Assembly: GCA_002702705.1 (NCBI GenBank)
Contig: PABH01000010.1
Span: forward strand, 1 to 64,000
DNA from: Anaerolineaceae bacterium
GTDB taxonomy: Bacteria; Chloroflexota; Anaerolineae; Anaerolineales; Anaerolineaceae
Direction of reading: 5' to 3'
Length of the DNA: 64,000 nt
Shown piece by piece: positions 44,492-53,841 of this stretch (position 1 is its first letter; each line of letters starts with the position of its first letter). The position numbers and the translations under genes were made by a program. Under the pieces are notes generated by a model. It ran no database searches. It saw only the letters and a list, made by a program, of their open reading frames with translations, and was not told the DNA's origin.

Positions 44492-45712
44492 TTACCGCGT
44501 TGTTAATCCAAAGTTTTTTTCAGCCATTTGGGCAATTGATTCACCAATGGAAATAGAAGCGGTTGCAGCGGGTGAAGGTGCATTTAACACATGTACCTGG
44601 TGTTCTGCCTCTACGATGCGGAAATCATCCACTAATTTACCGGACGGTTCCAAAGCCTGCGCCCGCACCCCAGAACCGGACGGAAACACATCATCCATAG
44701 CCAGTTCTGGCACCAAACGGCGGAGCGCTTTGACAAAAGACGCCTTGCTAAAAGAACGGTATGTTTCTCCAATACTCATTTTCCAATACTTAAAAGCCAT
44801 TCGCCAGAATCCAATATACCCCGCAAATTGGGCAATATCATAAATGGAAAAATCCGATTTTTTATATCCCTCACGTTTAAAAGCCAGCACTGCATTCGGG
44901 CCTGCTTCTACTCCGCCGTGGATCATACGGGTAAAATGCACACCCAGGAAGGGAAATCTAGGATCGGGAACAGGATAAATCAGATTCTTAACCAAATGAT
45001 GCTTTTCAGGGACTACTTCATAATATTCTCCCCGAAAAGGTAAAATTTGCAACCCAGGGTCCACCCCGCAGGCTTTCGCGATCCGGTCAGATTGTAACCC
45101 GGCACAATTGATTAGATTGCGGCAGTGAATCTCTCCCTGAGAGGTCTCCAGCGTAATTTGACCATTTTGGGAATGAAAGCCGGTAAAACGTGTATTGGTA
45201 AGAATTTCCCCACCCTGCTCCTGGACAATCTTTGCATACATTTTTGTAACATCGGTGTAATTTACAATGCCGGTCTGAGGAACAAACAAACCATCGATGC
45301 CGACCACATGCGGTTCATATTCTTTAATTTCTTCCGGAGACAATCGTTTGATTCCCACCAGCCCATTCGCTTTTCCGCGTTCTTCCAGTGTATTTAAAGC
45401 CGGAATTTCTCTGGGGCTGGTTGCCACAACCACTTTTCCACAGCGATCATGTTTAATACCATGCGTCTCACAAAATTGATACATGGCCTCCCGTCCGCGA
45501 GTACAGTTTAAAGCTTTTAACGAACCGGGCTTGTAATATAATCCGGAATGGATCACCCCACTGTTATGCCCGGTTTGGTGGGCCGCAACTTCACTTTCAG
45601 CTTCCAATACTACCAACGAAATTTGATACTGTTTGGTTAACGCCATAGCGGTTGCCAGCCCGACGATGCCGCCGCCAATAATGGCTATATCATAGGTTTG
45701 GGTTGTACTCAT
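44492..45712 (-). CDS. lhgO: L-2-hydroxyglutarate oxidase
   Basis: A 406-residue FAD enzyme of the DAO superfamily. The dinucleotide motif DIAIIGGGIVGLATAMALT is at the N-terminus, followed by AAHQTGHNSGVIHSGLYYKPGS, which is highly typical of LhgO/L2HGDH. C-terminal SGVRAQAL and HVLNAPSPAATASISIGE complete the family pattern. It oxidises L-2-hydroxyglutarate to 2-oxoglutarate and delivers electrons to the quinone pool. GGCGG-like bases precede the ATG. The gene stands alone. Confidence 0.94.
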   Translation of the reverse strand: MSTTQTYDIAIIGGGIVGLATAMALTKQYQISLVVLEAESEVAAHQTGHNSGVIHSGLYYKPGSLKALNCTRGREAMYQFCETHGIKHDRCGKVVVATSPREIPALNTLEERGKANGLVGIKRLSPEEIKEYEPHVVGIDGLFVPQTGIVNYTDVTKMYAKIVQEQGGEILTNTRFTGFHSQNGQITLETSQGEIHCRNLINCAGLQSDRIAKACGVDPGLQILPFRGEYYEVVPEKHHLVKNLIYPVPDPRFPFLGVHFTRMIHGGVEAGPNAVLAFKREGYKKSDFSIYDIAQFAGYIGFWRMAFKYWKMSIGETYRSFSKASFVKALRRLVPELAMDDVFPSGSGVRAQALEPSGKLVDDFRIVEAEHQVHVLNAPSPAATASISIGESIAQMAEKNFGLTTR

Positions 45713-45810
45713 TCTTTGCCGCCTTCAGTAGAAAATTGATGATTTGAGTTTAACAAAGTTGAGTGAAGAAGTGAACCATTTGTGTAGTCTAAAATAAGTG
45801 AAAAAGTTTT

Positions 45811-46290
45811 TTACACTTCACCAAACGTCGCGGTAATAAAAGCAGCCATAACAAAATAAATTGCCCACACCAGGATTGTGATTCCTCCAATTGCTGCAAA
45901 CCGTAACAAAGGAGAAAGGTTGGATCGAGCCAACCGAATATTAAAAATAAACCCAAGCAGCGCCAAAATAGCACCCAGCATACCGCCATATAAGACCAAA
46001 ATAAGTGGTACGCCAGCCCAAACATATTGATGCCACTTTAAGGGAGGAGCCACATAAATTGTCTTTCCATCCACCCTTAAACGCGGAACCGTATCAAAAA
46101 AGGCACTTTGGATATATACGCTGACCGGTTTTCCGTTTTTACCTTTAAGAATCAGCTCGTTGCGTTTTTTACCAGGCCTTGCTGGCTCATCATTTACAAA
46201 AATCTTAATCGGCGTAATGAATCCGGCGACCTGTACTTCTACTTTTTTATTTTCACAACCGGGGATATCGACTGGGTAACGAGTGGGCAT
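45811..46290 (-). CDS. Hypothetical membrane protein with N-terminal soluble domain
   Basis: A 159-residue protein. The first 85 residues are predicted beta-rich (YPVDIPGCENKKVEVQ, KRNELILKGKNGKPVSVYIQ); three hydrophobic segments follow (about 92-115, 125-145 with basic junction). No family was recognised. A very strong GGAGGAGG lies before the ATG at 46290, so the longer frame to 46368 is rejected. The gene is separated by about 95 bases from hemH, upstream on the same strand. Confidence 0.62.
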   Translation of the reverse strand: MPTRYPVDIPGCENKKVEVQVAGFITPIKIFVNDEPARPGKKRNELILKGKNGKPVSVYIQSAFFDTVPRLRVDGKTIYVAPPLKWHQYVWAGVPLILVLYGGMLGAILALLGFIFNIRLARSNLSPLLRFAAIGGITILVWAIYFVMAAFITATFGEV

Positions 46291-46384
46291 AGAGAAACCT
46301 CCTCCAAGGGGATTAATTAATTTTACCCCAGACTTGACCGAAATCCCTCTAAAGTCACCATTTTTCACAAGGCTTTTCGCAAAG

Positions 46385-47371
46385 TTACACCGAAAAAAGT
46401 TTTCTTTTCTCCAGATAGGGCCGCACTATTTCCGCCAAAGCCAAAACGTGAAGGTCCGTATCATTTAAGGCCGGAATATACTGAAGTTGCTTTCCTCCAG
46501 CAGAATAAAATTCTTCTGCCAATTCGATTTCAATTTCGTGTAAAGTTTCCAGGCAGTCTATTGTAAATCCTGGGGTAAAAACCTGCACACGCTGAACACC
46601 TTGTTTTGCCCAATCCAGCAAAATCTCTTTTGTATTGGGTTTTAACCACGCTCCACCACCAAACCGGGATTGAAAACCCACTACATAGGTCGATGGATTC
46701 AGATTTAACATCTCTGCCAATTTTTTCACGGTAACGTGGCACTGATCATAATAGGGATCACCATTTTGAATCCGTTTCACTGGTAAACCATGAAAACTAA
46801 ATAAAATTTTCTCGGCAGGGGCATGTTGTTTCCAAAAATTGGAGATGTGTTGTGAAAGAGCCGTTAAATAAGCGGGATGATCAAAATATTGAGCCAGGAT
46901 AGTTGTCGGTATATTCGATTGGTTGAGGGTATGAATGATCGAAGCCGTGGTCGCGCTGGAAAATTGAGGGAAAAGCGGCAATATGACAATATGTTCAATA
47001 CCGGATTGCCTGATTTGTCCCACTACATTTGACAAGGACAACTGCCCATATAACATTGCCGGTAAAACAAAAACCGATTGATTTTCCTGAAGTTTTTCTT
47101 GGAGTTTATGACATAAATTGTTGGTATATTGGAGCAGAGGGCTGCCATCCTCTCGCCAAATCCGTTGATATTTGGCAGTTGAACGCCGTGGACGGGTCCT
47201 TAGAATGATATTGTTTAAGATCGGTTTCCACAACCAACCAGGTAAATCCACCACATGCGGATCACTGAGAAATTCTGCCAGGTAGGTCCTCACCGCTGCA
47301 GGGGTCGGCGAGGAAGGACTGCCCGTATTTACCAATACAACAGCTGTGGTTTCAGGTCTGGTTTGTTTCAT
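46385..47371 (-). CDS. hemH: Ferrochelatase
   Basis: A 328-residue heme-synthesis enzyme that inserts Fe(II) into porphyrin. AVVLVNTGSPSSPTPAAVRTYL opens the chain, the catalytic histidine lies in ILFSFHGLPVKRIQNGDPYYDQC, and VVGFQSRFGGGAWLKPNT and the glutamate-bearing PGFTIDCLETLHEIEIEL segment follow. The heme demand of the multiheme cytochrome operon makes it relevant, although it is not linked to it. It overlaps the NUDIX gene by 20 bases without a clear ribosome-binding site, so translational coupling is likely. Confidence 0.95.
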   Translation of the reverse strand: MKQTRPETTAVVLVNTGSPSSPTPAAVRTYLAEFLSDPHVVDLPGWLWKPILNNIILRTRPRRSTAKYQRIWREDGSPLLQYTNNLCHKLQEKLQENQSVFVLPAMLYGQLSLSNVVGQIRQSGIEHIVILPLFPQFSSATTASIIHTLNQSNIPTTILAQYFDHPAYLTALSQHISNFWKQHAPAEKILFSFHGLPVKRIQNGDPYYDQCHVTVKKLAEMLNLNPSTYVVGFQSRFGGGAWLKPNTKEILLDWAKQGVQRVQVFTPGFTIDCLETLHEIEIELAEEFYSAGGKQLQYIPALNDTDLHVLALAEIVRPYLEKRKLFSV

Positions 47372-47798
47372 GAAAATTCAACGGTTCATCCGGCCAAACG
47401 CCGTGTAGCGCTGCTTCAATCAAGGGGATCAATGGTGCCGGCCGAACATCAATTGATCTCAATTCACGGATTTTTTTCCAAATTGCACAATAGGTTCCAT
47501 TTTCGTCAGGATACAAACCGATCATTTCCGGCCCTTTGCCTGCCCCAAACAAACCGCCCTTCTCGGTCACCTGGTAATAATATTGGGGTGAATCAAAAAA
47601 AGTAACCACGGCTACCAATTTTTCTGGGATCACATCCAACCCTAATTCTTCCAAAGCTTCTCGGACAACCGCTTGCGTTGGACTTTCATTTTCTTCGATC
47701 TGGCCACCCGGTAAAATAAAATAATGCTGTCCTCCACGGTATCTTTCGATGAGGGCAACTTTATCTTCTTTAATCAAAATCAAACCAGCCCTGCTCAT
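47352..47798 (-). CDS. NUDIX hydrolase
   Basis: A 148-residue protein with a full Nudix box: GGQIEENESPTQAVVREALEELGL, matching GX5EX7REUXEEXGU. The substrate (nucleotide sugar, oxidised nucleotide or similar) is unknown. The start overlaps the preceding gene's stop by four bases, and its end overlaps hemH, giving a tightly coupled run of three genes. Confidence 0.92.
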   Translation of the reverse strand: MSRAGLILIKEDKVALIERYRGGQHYFILPGGQIEENESPTQAVVREALEELGLDVIPEKLVAVVTFFDSPQYYYQVTEKGGLFGAGKGPEMIGLYPDENGTYCAIWKKIRELRSIDVRPAPLIPLIEAALHGVWPDEPLNFHETNQT

Positions 47799-48163
47799 CT
47801 TGGCTTAAGCAAATCCCAAATGACAAAAATGGAAAAGAGAATCATTACCCCAAATAAAACCACAAAAACCGGGCTGCTGTGATCGATATAATAACCACTC
47901 GCCTGGACCACCGCATACAATAACATGCCCACAGCCAAGGGGTAAAATCGTTGAGCCCAGGGCTGTTTTTTAAGCAGTCCATAACCCGCTAAAATCAACA
48001 TCAAACCGGTTAAGGATTCAGCGGTGATATGCGTGATTGTCGTAAACGGGGCGGTTTCAAATTCCGGAACTTGTTTGGTGAAAATTAACATTGTCCATAA
48101 GGCTAACATGGAAAAACCAATGAAAAGAAATACATAAGCAAACACAGAGGGAGTTTTTTTCAT
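47795..48163 (-). CDS. Small four-helix membrane protein, unknown function
   Basis: A 122-residue protein with four hydrophobic segments (for example FAYVFLFIGFSMLALWTMLIF and SPVFVVLFGVMILFSIFVIW). GAGG lies five bases before the ATG at 48163; the longer frame to 48244 would overlap the helicase-loader gene. It is coupled to the NUDIX gene by ATGA. No family was recognised. Confidence 0.62.
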   Translation of the reverse strand: MKKTPSVFAYVFLFIGFSMLALWTMLIFTKQVPEFETAPFTTITHITAESLTGLMLILAGYGLLKKQPWAQRFYPLAVGMLLYAVVQASGYYIDHSSPVFVVLFGVMILFSIFVIWDLLKPR

Positions 48164-48203
48164 CGATACCTCACAAACAAGATGGTTGAAAACCGAGAGC
48201 AAA

Positions 48204-49613
48204 TTAGCGTTTTTTGCTGGAACTTCGCCCCAGATCAGGAGCATTCACATAAGCCGGTGCCAGAATAGCATAAATAGAACACAAACGGTTATCCAACATA
48301 CGACTCCGTATGCGGGGATCCATTTCACCCAATTCATTTGATGTGGTAATCACGGTGGGCAGTTTGGCATTATACCGATAGTTAAAAATCTGGTACAGTT
48401 TTTCACGTGCCCAGGGGGTAGCGGACTGGGTGCCCAAGTCATCCAGAATTAATAACGGTGCAGATCGCACCTGTTCAAACAATCGGTCATACGAAACACT
48501 GCTGTTCGGGCTGAACGTAGCCCGCAAGTGATCAAGAAAATCCGGCACAACAACAAAGATAGGCTCTTCACCCAAACCTGAACGATAATTACCAATGGCA
48601 GCCGCCAGATGGGTTTTACCGCAGCCATAGGGACCAGTTAACACCAGCCAACCCTGTGGTGTTTCCGCAAAATCAGAGGCTGCCCGAAAAGCGGTACTTA
48701 AGCTTCGTTTTTGATTTGGATCGAGATTTTCACGTTCACGTAGGTTAAACGTACCAAACGTACTGTCGGTTAACAAACCCAGGGTGGATATTGTGTTCAC
48801 TTGTTCTTCACGTACGGGAGAACGAAAATCGGGTGCCAGAATTTTTACCAGAGAAACCAATTCCGGATCTTTTAATCTTGAACGAATGCGACCTTCTATC
48901 TCATCCAAACTTTGATTACTGGTAATCACCGTTGGCAAGCGATGTACATAACGATAATTTAAGATTTGGTATAACTTTTCTTCCGACCAGGGTGTGGCAT
49001 TTTGGGTACCCAAATCATCCAAAATCAATAAGTGTATATTGCGGATCTCTTCAAAACGTTGTTCAAAGGTCGATTCCGGTGAACTATAAGAAAAACGAAG
49101 CCAATCCAACAAATCCGGCACGGTCAGGAATAATACCGCCTGGCCACGCTGTAAGACTTCATTCGCAATGGCAGCCGCCAGATGGGTTTTTCCGCAGCCA
49201 TAAGTACCCATAAACAACAACCAGCCGCTTGGGTTTTGTGAAAAATGTGTGGCCTGATTATGGGCAATCTGCAGCGATGCAGATTGCTGGTCACCCAATC
49301 CCATCCGTCCCTCCGGACGAAAACTTTCAAGGGTCATATGTTTGAATGCGGAGAGATTGCTGAGGCGGTACAATCGCTCCTGAGCTTGATGAGCTACATC
49401 CGCCTGACGGCAAACACAAACCTTAATTTTCCCAAAATCGGGATGGGTAATGGGAAGATCTTGGTGAACCCAACCCACACCGGCACATATCGGACAATTA
49501 GGATCGCCTAATGTTTCTGACCGGGTTTGTTGATCAGAACTTGACGTATTGTCCAAATTCTCCGTCGATGTATTTTTTTGGATCTTCTTGAGCGTTTCGT
49601 CGATCTTTTTCAT
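48204..49613 (-). CDS. DnaC/DnaI-like helicase loader with two tandem AAA+ modules
   Basis: A 469-residue protein. A possible zinc site is CPIC (40-43) with CVC (66-68). AAA+ module 1 has Walker A GTYGCGKTHLAAAIA (136-150), Walker B LLILDDLGTQNATPW (about 195-209), sensor-1 TVITSN and arginine-rich GRIRSRL. Module 2 has Walker A GPYGCGKTHLAAAIG (327-341), Walker B LLILDDLGTQSATPW, TVITTSNE and DPRIRSRM. Single-module proteins of this family load DnaB onto DNA. Both sites keep their catalytic residues. It overlaps the DnaD-like gene by 80 bases and lies downstream of dnaB, which fixes its likely partner. The duplication in one chain is unusual. Confidence 0.88.
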   Translation of the reverse strand: MKKIDETLKKIQKNTSTENLDNTSSSDQQTRSETLGDPNCPICAGVGWVHQDLPITHPDFGKIKVCVCRQADVAHQAQERLYRLSNLSAFKHMTLESFRPEGRMGLGDQQSASLQIAHNQATHFSQNPSGWLLFMGTYGCGKTHLAAAIANEVLQRGQAVLFLTVPDLLDWLRFSYSSPESTFEQRFEEIRNIHLLILDDLGTQNATPWSEEKLYQILNYRYVHRLPTVITSNQSLDEIEGRIRSRLKDPELVSLVKILAPDFRSPVREEQVNTISTLGLLTDSTFGTFNLRERENLDPNQKRSLSTAFRAASDFAETPQGWLVLTGPYGCGKTHLAAAIGNYRSGLGEEPIFVVVPDFLDHLRATFSPNSSVSYDRLFEQVRSAPLLILDDLGTQSATPWAREKLYQIFNYRYNAKLPTVITTSNELGEMDPRIRSRMLDNRLCSIYAILAPAYVNAPDLGRSSSKKR

Positions 49614-50238
49614 CGCGCCCTCTTTCTTCCCAGGATTTTAAAATTGCTTCGATATACCGCCAACGACGGACATTATTCTCAACTGCAATCCGAATGGCGT
49701 CTTCCACCCAAACGGGTGAATAGGTTTCTTCTGCTTCTTGTAAAATATCGGCCATCATGGGGGTTAATGGGCCAATATTGGTTTCGTACAATTGGAAAAT
49801 ATTTGGTCTTTCCGCTTCTGGCCGGCGAATTGATTGAATTTTATCTTGCGGTGACCAGGCTCCTTCTTGATAGCCTGTAAATGCAGCCCGGCCATGAGGT
49901 GTATTTAAGAAATAGACAGCCTCCGTTAAATCTTGTGTATCTTTATGGGCTGTTAAGAATGTTCCTCGTTTTACGGATCGATTCAAGCCTTCATTTAAGT
50001 TTTTCATCATTACAGCATAGGAATTACCTAAACCGGATAAAAATGCTTTATCTTCCAGAAAATCTTGATAACGGATAAAACGCAGGCTGCCTTCTTGCTG
50101 GTCTAAAAACCAAAACGCATACAGGGTAACTTTAAACTCAACAACATGATCGATGATAGGTAAAAGGTCATGAAAAAATGGTTCCGGGATTGGAACAAGA
50201 TGGGTTTTTTGATTTGAGAATCCCTGAAACTGTTTCAC
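49534..50238 (-). CDS. DnaD-domain replication protein
   Basis: A 234-residue protein. The C-terminal half contains a DnaD/DnaB_2 domain (about 130-205): YETNIGPLTPMMADILQEAE … VWVEDAIRIAVENNVRRWRYIEAILKSW, with the YxxxIxxxW signature. In Firmicutes such proteins (DnaD, DnaB) open origin DNA and help load the replicative helicase. The N-terminal half is probably a winged helix. Translation starts at GTG with AGGA eight bases upstream, the stop of dnaB lying within that site. The gene stands between dnaB and the loader, which supports a primosome role. Confidence 0.8.
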   Translation of the reverse strand: MKQFQGFSNQKTHLVPIPEPFFHDLLPIIDHVVEFKVTLYAFWFLDQQEGSLRFIRYQDFLEDKAFLSGLGNSYAVMMKNLNEGLNRSVKRGTFLTAHKDTQDLTEAVYFLNTPHGRAAFTGYQEGAWSPQDKIQSIRRPEAERPNIFQLYETNIGPLTPMMADILQEAEETYSPVWVEDAIRIAVENNVRRWRYIEAILKSWEERGRDEKDRRNAQEDPKKYIDGEFGQYVKF

Positions 50239-50243
50239 CGTGC

Positions 50244-51605
50244 TTATCCTCGGGCCGCGTTTTCAAAACTGGCTAAATTATTACGGAAAACAAGTTCAAT
50301 ACCAGGATGGGTAGGACCATTCCGGTGTTTGGCAACGATGATCTCGGCAAGGTTTTGTTTTGGACTATCCGCGTCCATTGCATCGGGGCGGTGGATAAAC
50401 ATGACAATATCCGCATCCTGCTCTAAAGAACCGGATTCGCGCAAATCAGACAAAACAGGACGTTTATCGGCGCGTTGTTCCACCGCACGAGAAAGCTGAG
50501 CACCCACCAAAACCGGCACATTTAATTCACGAGCCAGCACTTTTAAATTTCGGGAGATGTAAGAAACTTCCTGCACACGGTTATCGGTGCGGGTATCACC
50601 AGACATCAACTGTAAATAATCAACAACGATCAAATCAAGCTGATGTTCCATGTGCAGCCGGCGGCATTTGGTGCGCAAGGATAGTGGGGTAATGGCGGGC
50701 GTATCATCCAGCCAAACTCTGGTATTGCCCAAAACTTCAATGGCCTGGTTAAATTTTGACCATTCATCATCTTGGAGCTTTCCAGTTCGCAATCGTTGAG
50801 TATCAATGGCGGTTTCTTGGGCAATCAACCGCTGCACCAACTGCTCATTCGCCATTTCCAATGAAAATACGGCCACATGCTTTTTGTGTTTTTGGGCAGC
50901 ATTTTTTGCCACCGAAAGCATAAATCCGGTTTTACCCATACCAGGACGGCCCGCAATAATTAAAAGATCCGACTTCTGTAAACCACCCAATAATTTATCC
51001 AGATCAAACAATCCGGTCGGAACCCCCATGATCTCGTCAGTACGTTGTGAAAGTTGATCAACCCGTTCGTAATAATTACTTAACACGGTTTGTATGGGTT
51101 GAAGATCATTCGTAATTCGACGTTCGCTTAAACCAAATACCGATTTTTCCGCTTCATCCAACAGAGAGTCTACACTTTTGGAACGGTCGAAAGCCTGTTT
51201 TGCAAGATTATTGGCTGCTTCCAACATTCTGCGGCGCATGGCGTTTTCTTCCACAATTTCGGAATACGCCTGAGCATGCAGGGAAGTTGGCGTTTGATTA
51301 ATCAGGGTTGTAATGTAGGGCGGACCGCCAACTTCGTCCAAGTGACCGCGTTCAATTAAGGTATCACAAACTGTCAGAAAGTCGATCGGGGTCCGTTGTT
51401 CACTAAGGGTCGTAAATACTTCCCAGATCCACCGATTTCGGACGATATAAAAATCATCAGCTCTTAATTTTTGTGCCAGATCAAAATAACTATCCGGATT
51501 AATTAAAACAGCACCCAAAACCGCTTCTTCAGCTTCTCGGCTGTGCGGCTGCTGGGTGTCGATGGTTGAAGTTGTTTCTTCTGGCTCGTAATATTCTTCG
51601 CTCAT
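50244..51605 (-). CDS. dnaB: Replicative DNA helicase DnaB
   Basis: A 453-residue hexameric helicase. The N-terminal domain starts at PHSREAEEAVLGAVLINPDSYF. The RecA-like C-terminal domain has Walker A IIAGRPGMGKTGFMLSVA (about 212-230), AVFSLEMANEQLVQRL, Walker B LIVVDYLQLMSG and SDLRESGSLEQDADIVMF. No intein is present. It heads the operon dnaB / DnaD-like / loader. GGAA precedes the ATG. Confidence 0.97.
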   Translation of the reverse strand: MSEEYYEPEETTSTIDTQQPHSREAEEAVLGAVLINPDSYFDLAQKLRADDFYIVRNRWIWEVFTTLSEQRTPIDFLTVCDTLIERGHLDEVGGPPYITTLINQTPTSLHAQAYSEIVEENAMRRRMLEAANNLAKQAFDRSKSVDSLLDEAEKSVFGLSERRITNDLQPIQTVLSNYYERVDQLSQRTDEIMGVPTGLFDLDKLLGGLQKSDLLIIAGRPGMGKTGFMLSVAKNAAQKHKKHVAVFSLEMANEQLVQRLIAQETAIDTQRLRTGKLQDDEWSKFNQAIEVLGNTRVWLDDTPAITPLSLRTKCRRLHMEHQLDLIVVDYLQLMSGDTRTDNRVQEVSYISRNLKVLARELNVPVLVGAQLSRAVEQRADKRPVLSDLRESGSLEQDADIVMFIHRPDAMDADSPKQNLAEIIVAKHRNGPTHPGIELVFRNNLASFENAARG

Positions 51606-51874
51606 GGTTTATTCCAACGTCTTGATTTTTGATGGCGTAATTGTATCGTAATTATTTACAACCATGCCTTAAAATAATTATAGCTGGTTAATATGAAAAA
51701 AATTATCCTATCAGCAGATGATTTTCATCTTCTGCTGCCTGGAAGGTCTTCACAGAGGAAGGTCTTGCTCGATTATCGTTTTGTTTTTGGGTAAAAAATT
51801 TAAAAAGAAACATTCACAAGGGTTTAAATTATTATCTTCCACCCCAAGGTATCTATTTACCAGTCTAACTCGCC

Positions 51875-52471
51875 CTATTCATCTTGAGACGGGGAATCTT
51901 CTTCATCGGAATCGTCAAGAGAGTCCACATCCAATTTACCAAGAAAATCTTTAAAAATGGACAAACGTTCCTCACTCTCTTCATCAACCGTCTCTTTTTC
52001 CTTATTAAACGGTTGTGTTTGGCTCTGATCAACTTCGGTCTGATCTTGAATATCCGTTTCAGGAATAATACCAGCGGAATCCATAACCTCTTCCGAAACC
52101 AAAATTTTTGAATGGGTACGAGCAGCTAATGCCAAAGCATCCGATGGGCGGGAATCAATTTCAATAGTCATATCATTAATTTCCACGACCAGATTGCCAT
52201 AAAAGACGTCGTCTCTTAAAGATAAAACTTCCACCCGCAGCAGTCGAGCATTCAGGCTGTTAATGATGTTTTTTAATAAATCATGCGTTTGTGGTCTGGA
52301 TACTTCAATCTCTTGCAGCGCGATTGTGATCGATTCGGCTTCATATGGCCCAATCCAGATCGGCAAATAACGTTCCGCGTTGATATCACGCAATACGACA
52401 ATTCTTTGTTGATTCGTTAAACTTACGCGTACGCTATCTATGATGACTTCGATCATCTTACCATTCGACAT
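51875..52471 (-). CDS. Bifunctional nuclease (BFN/DUF151) domain protein
   Basis: A 198-residue protein. The first 135 residues are a BFN domain: QRIVVLRDINAERYLPIWIGPYEAESI and IDSRPSDALALAART are its two core motifs. The C-terminal 60 residues are acidic and disordered, rich in Glu, Asp, Ser and Gln, ending EEDSPSQDE. The family was named for nuclease activity in a plant homologue; the role in bacteria is unsettled. GGAGG lies five bases before the ATG at 52471, which excludes a longer frame. Confidence 0.88.
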   Translation of the reverse strand: MSNGKMIEVIIDSVRVSLTNQQRIVVLRDINAERYLPIWIGPYEAESITIALQEIEVSRPQTHDLLKNIINSLNARLLRVEVLSLRDDVFYGNLVVEINDMTIEIDSRPSDALALAARTHSKILVSEEVMDSAGIIPETDIQDQTEVDQSQTQPFNKEKETVDEESEERLSIFKDFLGKLDVDSLDDSDEEDSPSQDE

Positions 52472-52687
52472 TAAAACCTCCCGCGCAAAGGTGCGGCATA
52501 GTATATTCTGATTTATTCTAACATGTGCAGGTATGGCTTGCAAATTACCGTACACAAAAAGATGATTTATTTTGGAAATTTATTCTGGAAAGCGGGTAGT
52601 GTTTTCAATAACTAAGTAGCATTTGTTTTTTGGTCACTTCCTTGTAATATTAAACAAACAACGTTGTATGTCTTGAATTGGAGTTAT

Positions 52688-53515
52688 ATGGAAAATATTT
52701 TTAATGTGTTTCCTTGGATGAAAGATATAGCTGATTTTTTAGTTGATTATCCGTTAGTAAAGGATTTAATCCGCATCGGAATCTATTTTTTAGTGGCCTG
52801 GGTTTTTCAGCGATTTTCAAGAATAATGATTAAGCCATTTTTGAATATCATGCGCCTGAAACCAGGGTATAAAATGAATCCGGAAAGAAAACAAACCCTT
52901 GAAAGTTTACTTTCCAGCGGATTCACTGGGGTAGCCTATTTTATTGCTCTTTTAGCCAGCATCGGTTTGTTTGTGGATGTTTCTACCCTGGCATGGACAG
53001 TAGGTTTGTTTAGTGCAGCTTTTGGTTTGGGAGCTCGCCCTATTATCAGTGATATTTTAACCGGCATCGGTTTTATTTTTGAAGATACCTTTTCCGTAGG
53101 CGAAAAAGTGGAAGTATTGGAAATTGAAGGGGTGATCGAAGAAATTAATCTGCGGACAACATTAATCCGTGCACCTTCCGGAGAACTGTACGTTATCCCC
53201 AATGGGGAGATTCGCACCATTCGCAATTTCAGCCGCGGCAGATTTTCCATGGCACGGGTTCATATCAAAATAAATGCTGTTGACCTGACGCCAGTATTGG
53301 ATTTATTGGAAAAAATCGAAGACGAAGCCGTATTAATGCTGCCAAATATGTTAGAAACCTGGAAAGTTTTATCAGAAGAAGGCAGCATTGGGCAGCATAC
53401 CCAGTTAACACTGCTGGTAAAAACACGCTATGGCCGGGCTGCTGAACTGCAGCCGAGGTTATTATCTTTTTTACACGAAAAATTTTCGGAAAACGACATC
53501 GTACTGATGGATTAA
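52688..53515 (+). CDS. MscS-family mechanosensitive channel
   Basis: A 275-residue small-conductance channel protein. Three hydrophobic segments (about 25-45, 75-100 and 105-130) lead to the pore-lining helix region ALAWTVGLFSAAFGLGARPIISDILTG (given from about 105), then the MscS beta domain (GFIFEDTFSVGEKVEV, IPNGEIRTIRNFSRG). It opens on hypo-osmotic stretch. The ATG at 52688 has GGAG four bases upstream; an upstream TTG frame is rejected. Confidence 0.9.
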   Translation: MENIFNVFPWMKDIADFLVDYPLVKDLIRIGIYFLVAWVFQRFSRIMIKPFLNIMRLKPGYKMNPERKQTLESLLSSGFTGVAYFIALLASIGLFVDVSTLAWTVGLFSAAFGLGARPIISDILTGIGFIFEDTFSVGEKVEVLEIEGVIEEINLRTTLIRAPSGELYVIPNGEIRTIRNFSRGRFSMARVHIKINAVDLTPVLDLLEKIEDEAVLMLPNMLETWKVLSEEGSIGQHTQLTLLVKTRYGRAAELQPRLLSFLHEKFSENDIVLMD

Positions 53516-53841
53516 CAAATCAATTAACAATTCCCTAACAAGTTATGTTAAAAAAACTTGACCGCTATGTTTTTTTAAGGTTTAAGGTATAATACGATTA
53601 CGAAGCGTTTTCTGGTGCTAAAACATACATGTAAACACTACAACTGAATCAATTGGTATCATCAATTTTATTAAGGGGGCACCTATATCGCATTCGTTCA
53701 ATTACCGGTAATGATATGCAAATATTCCTGAAGGGAATGAAAATCACTCACAAACAATTTAAAAAAGTGAGTCGATATTTATGTTCTAAAAATAAAATTT
53801 TTATTATAAAATAATAATTACTTTAGATTGAGGTGTTATTC
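53516..53841. other. Intergenic region with palindromes and a TATAAT box
   Basis: About 325 bases without a gene. TATAAT at 53588-53593 may be the -10 box of the following regulator gene, though the nearest good -35 (TTGACC, 53558-53563) lies 24 bases away. A perfect 12-bp palindrome ATTACCGGTAAT (53701-53712) and an inverted pair ACTCAC (53746-53751) / GTGAGT (53767-53772) could be operator or leader structures. Confidence 0.5.
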
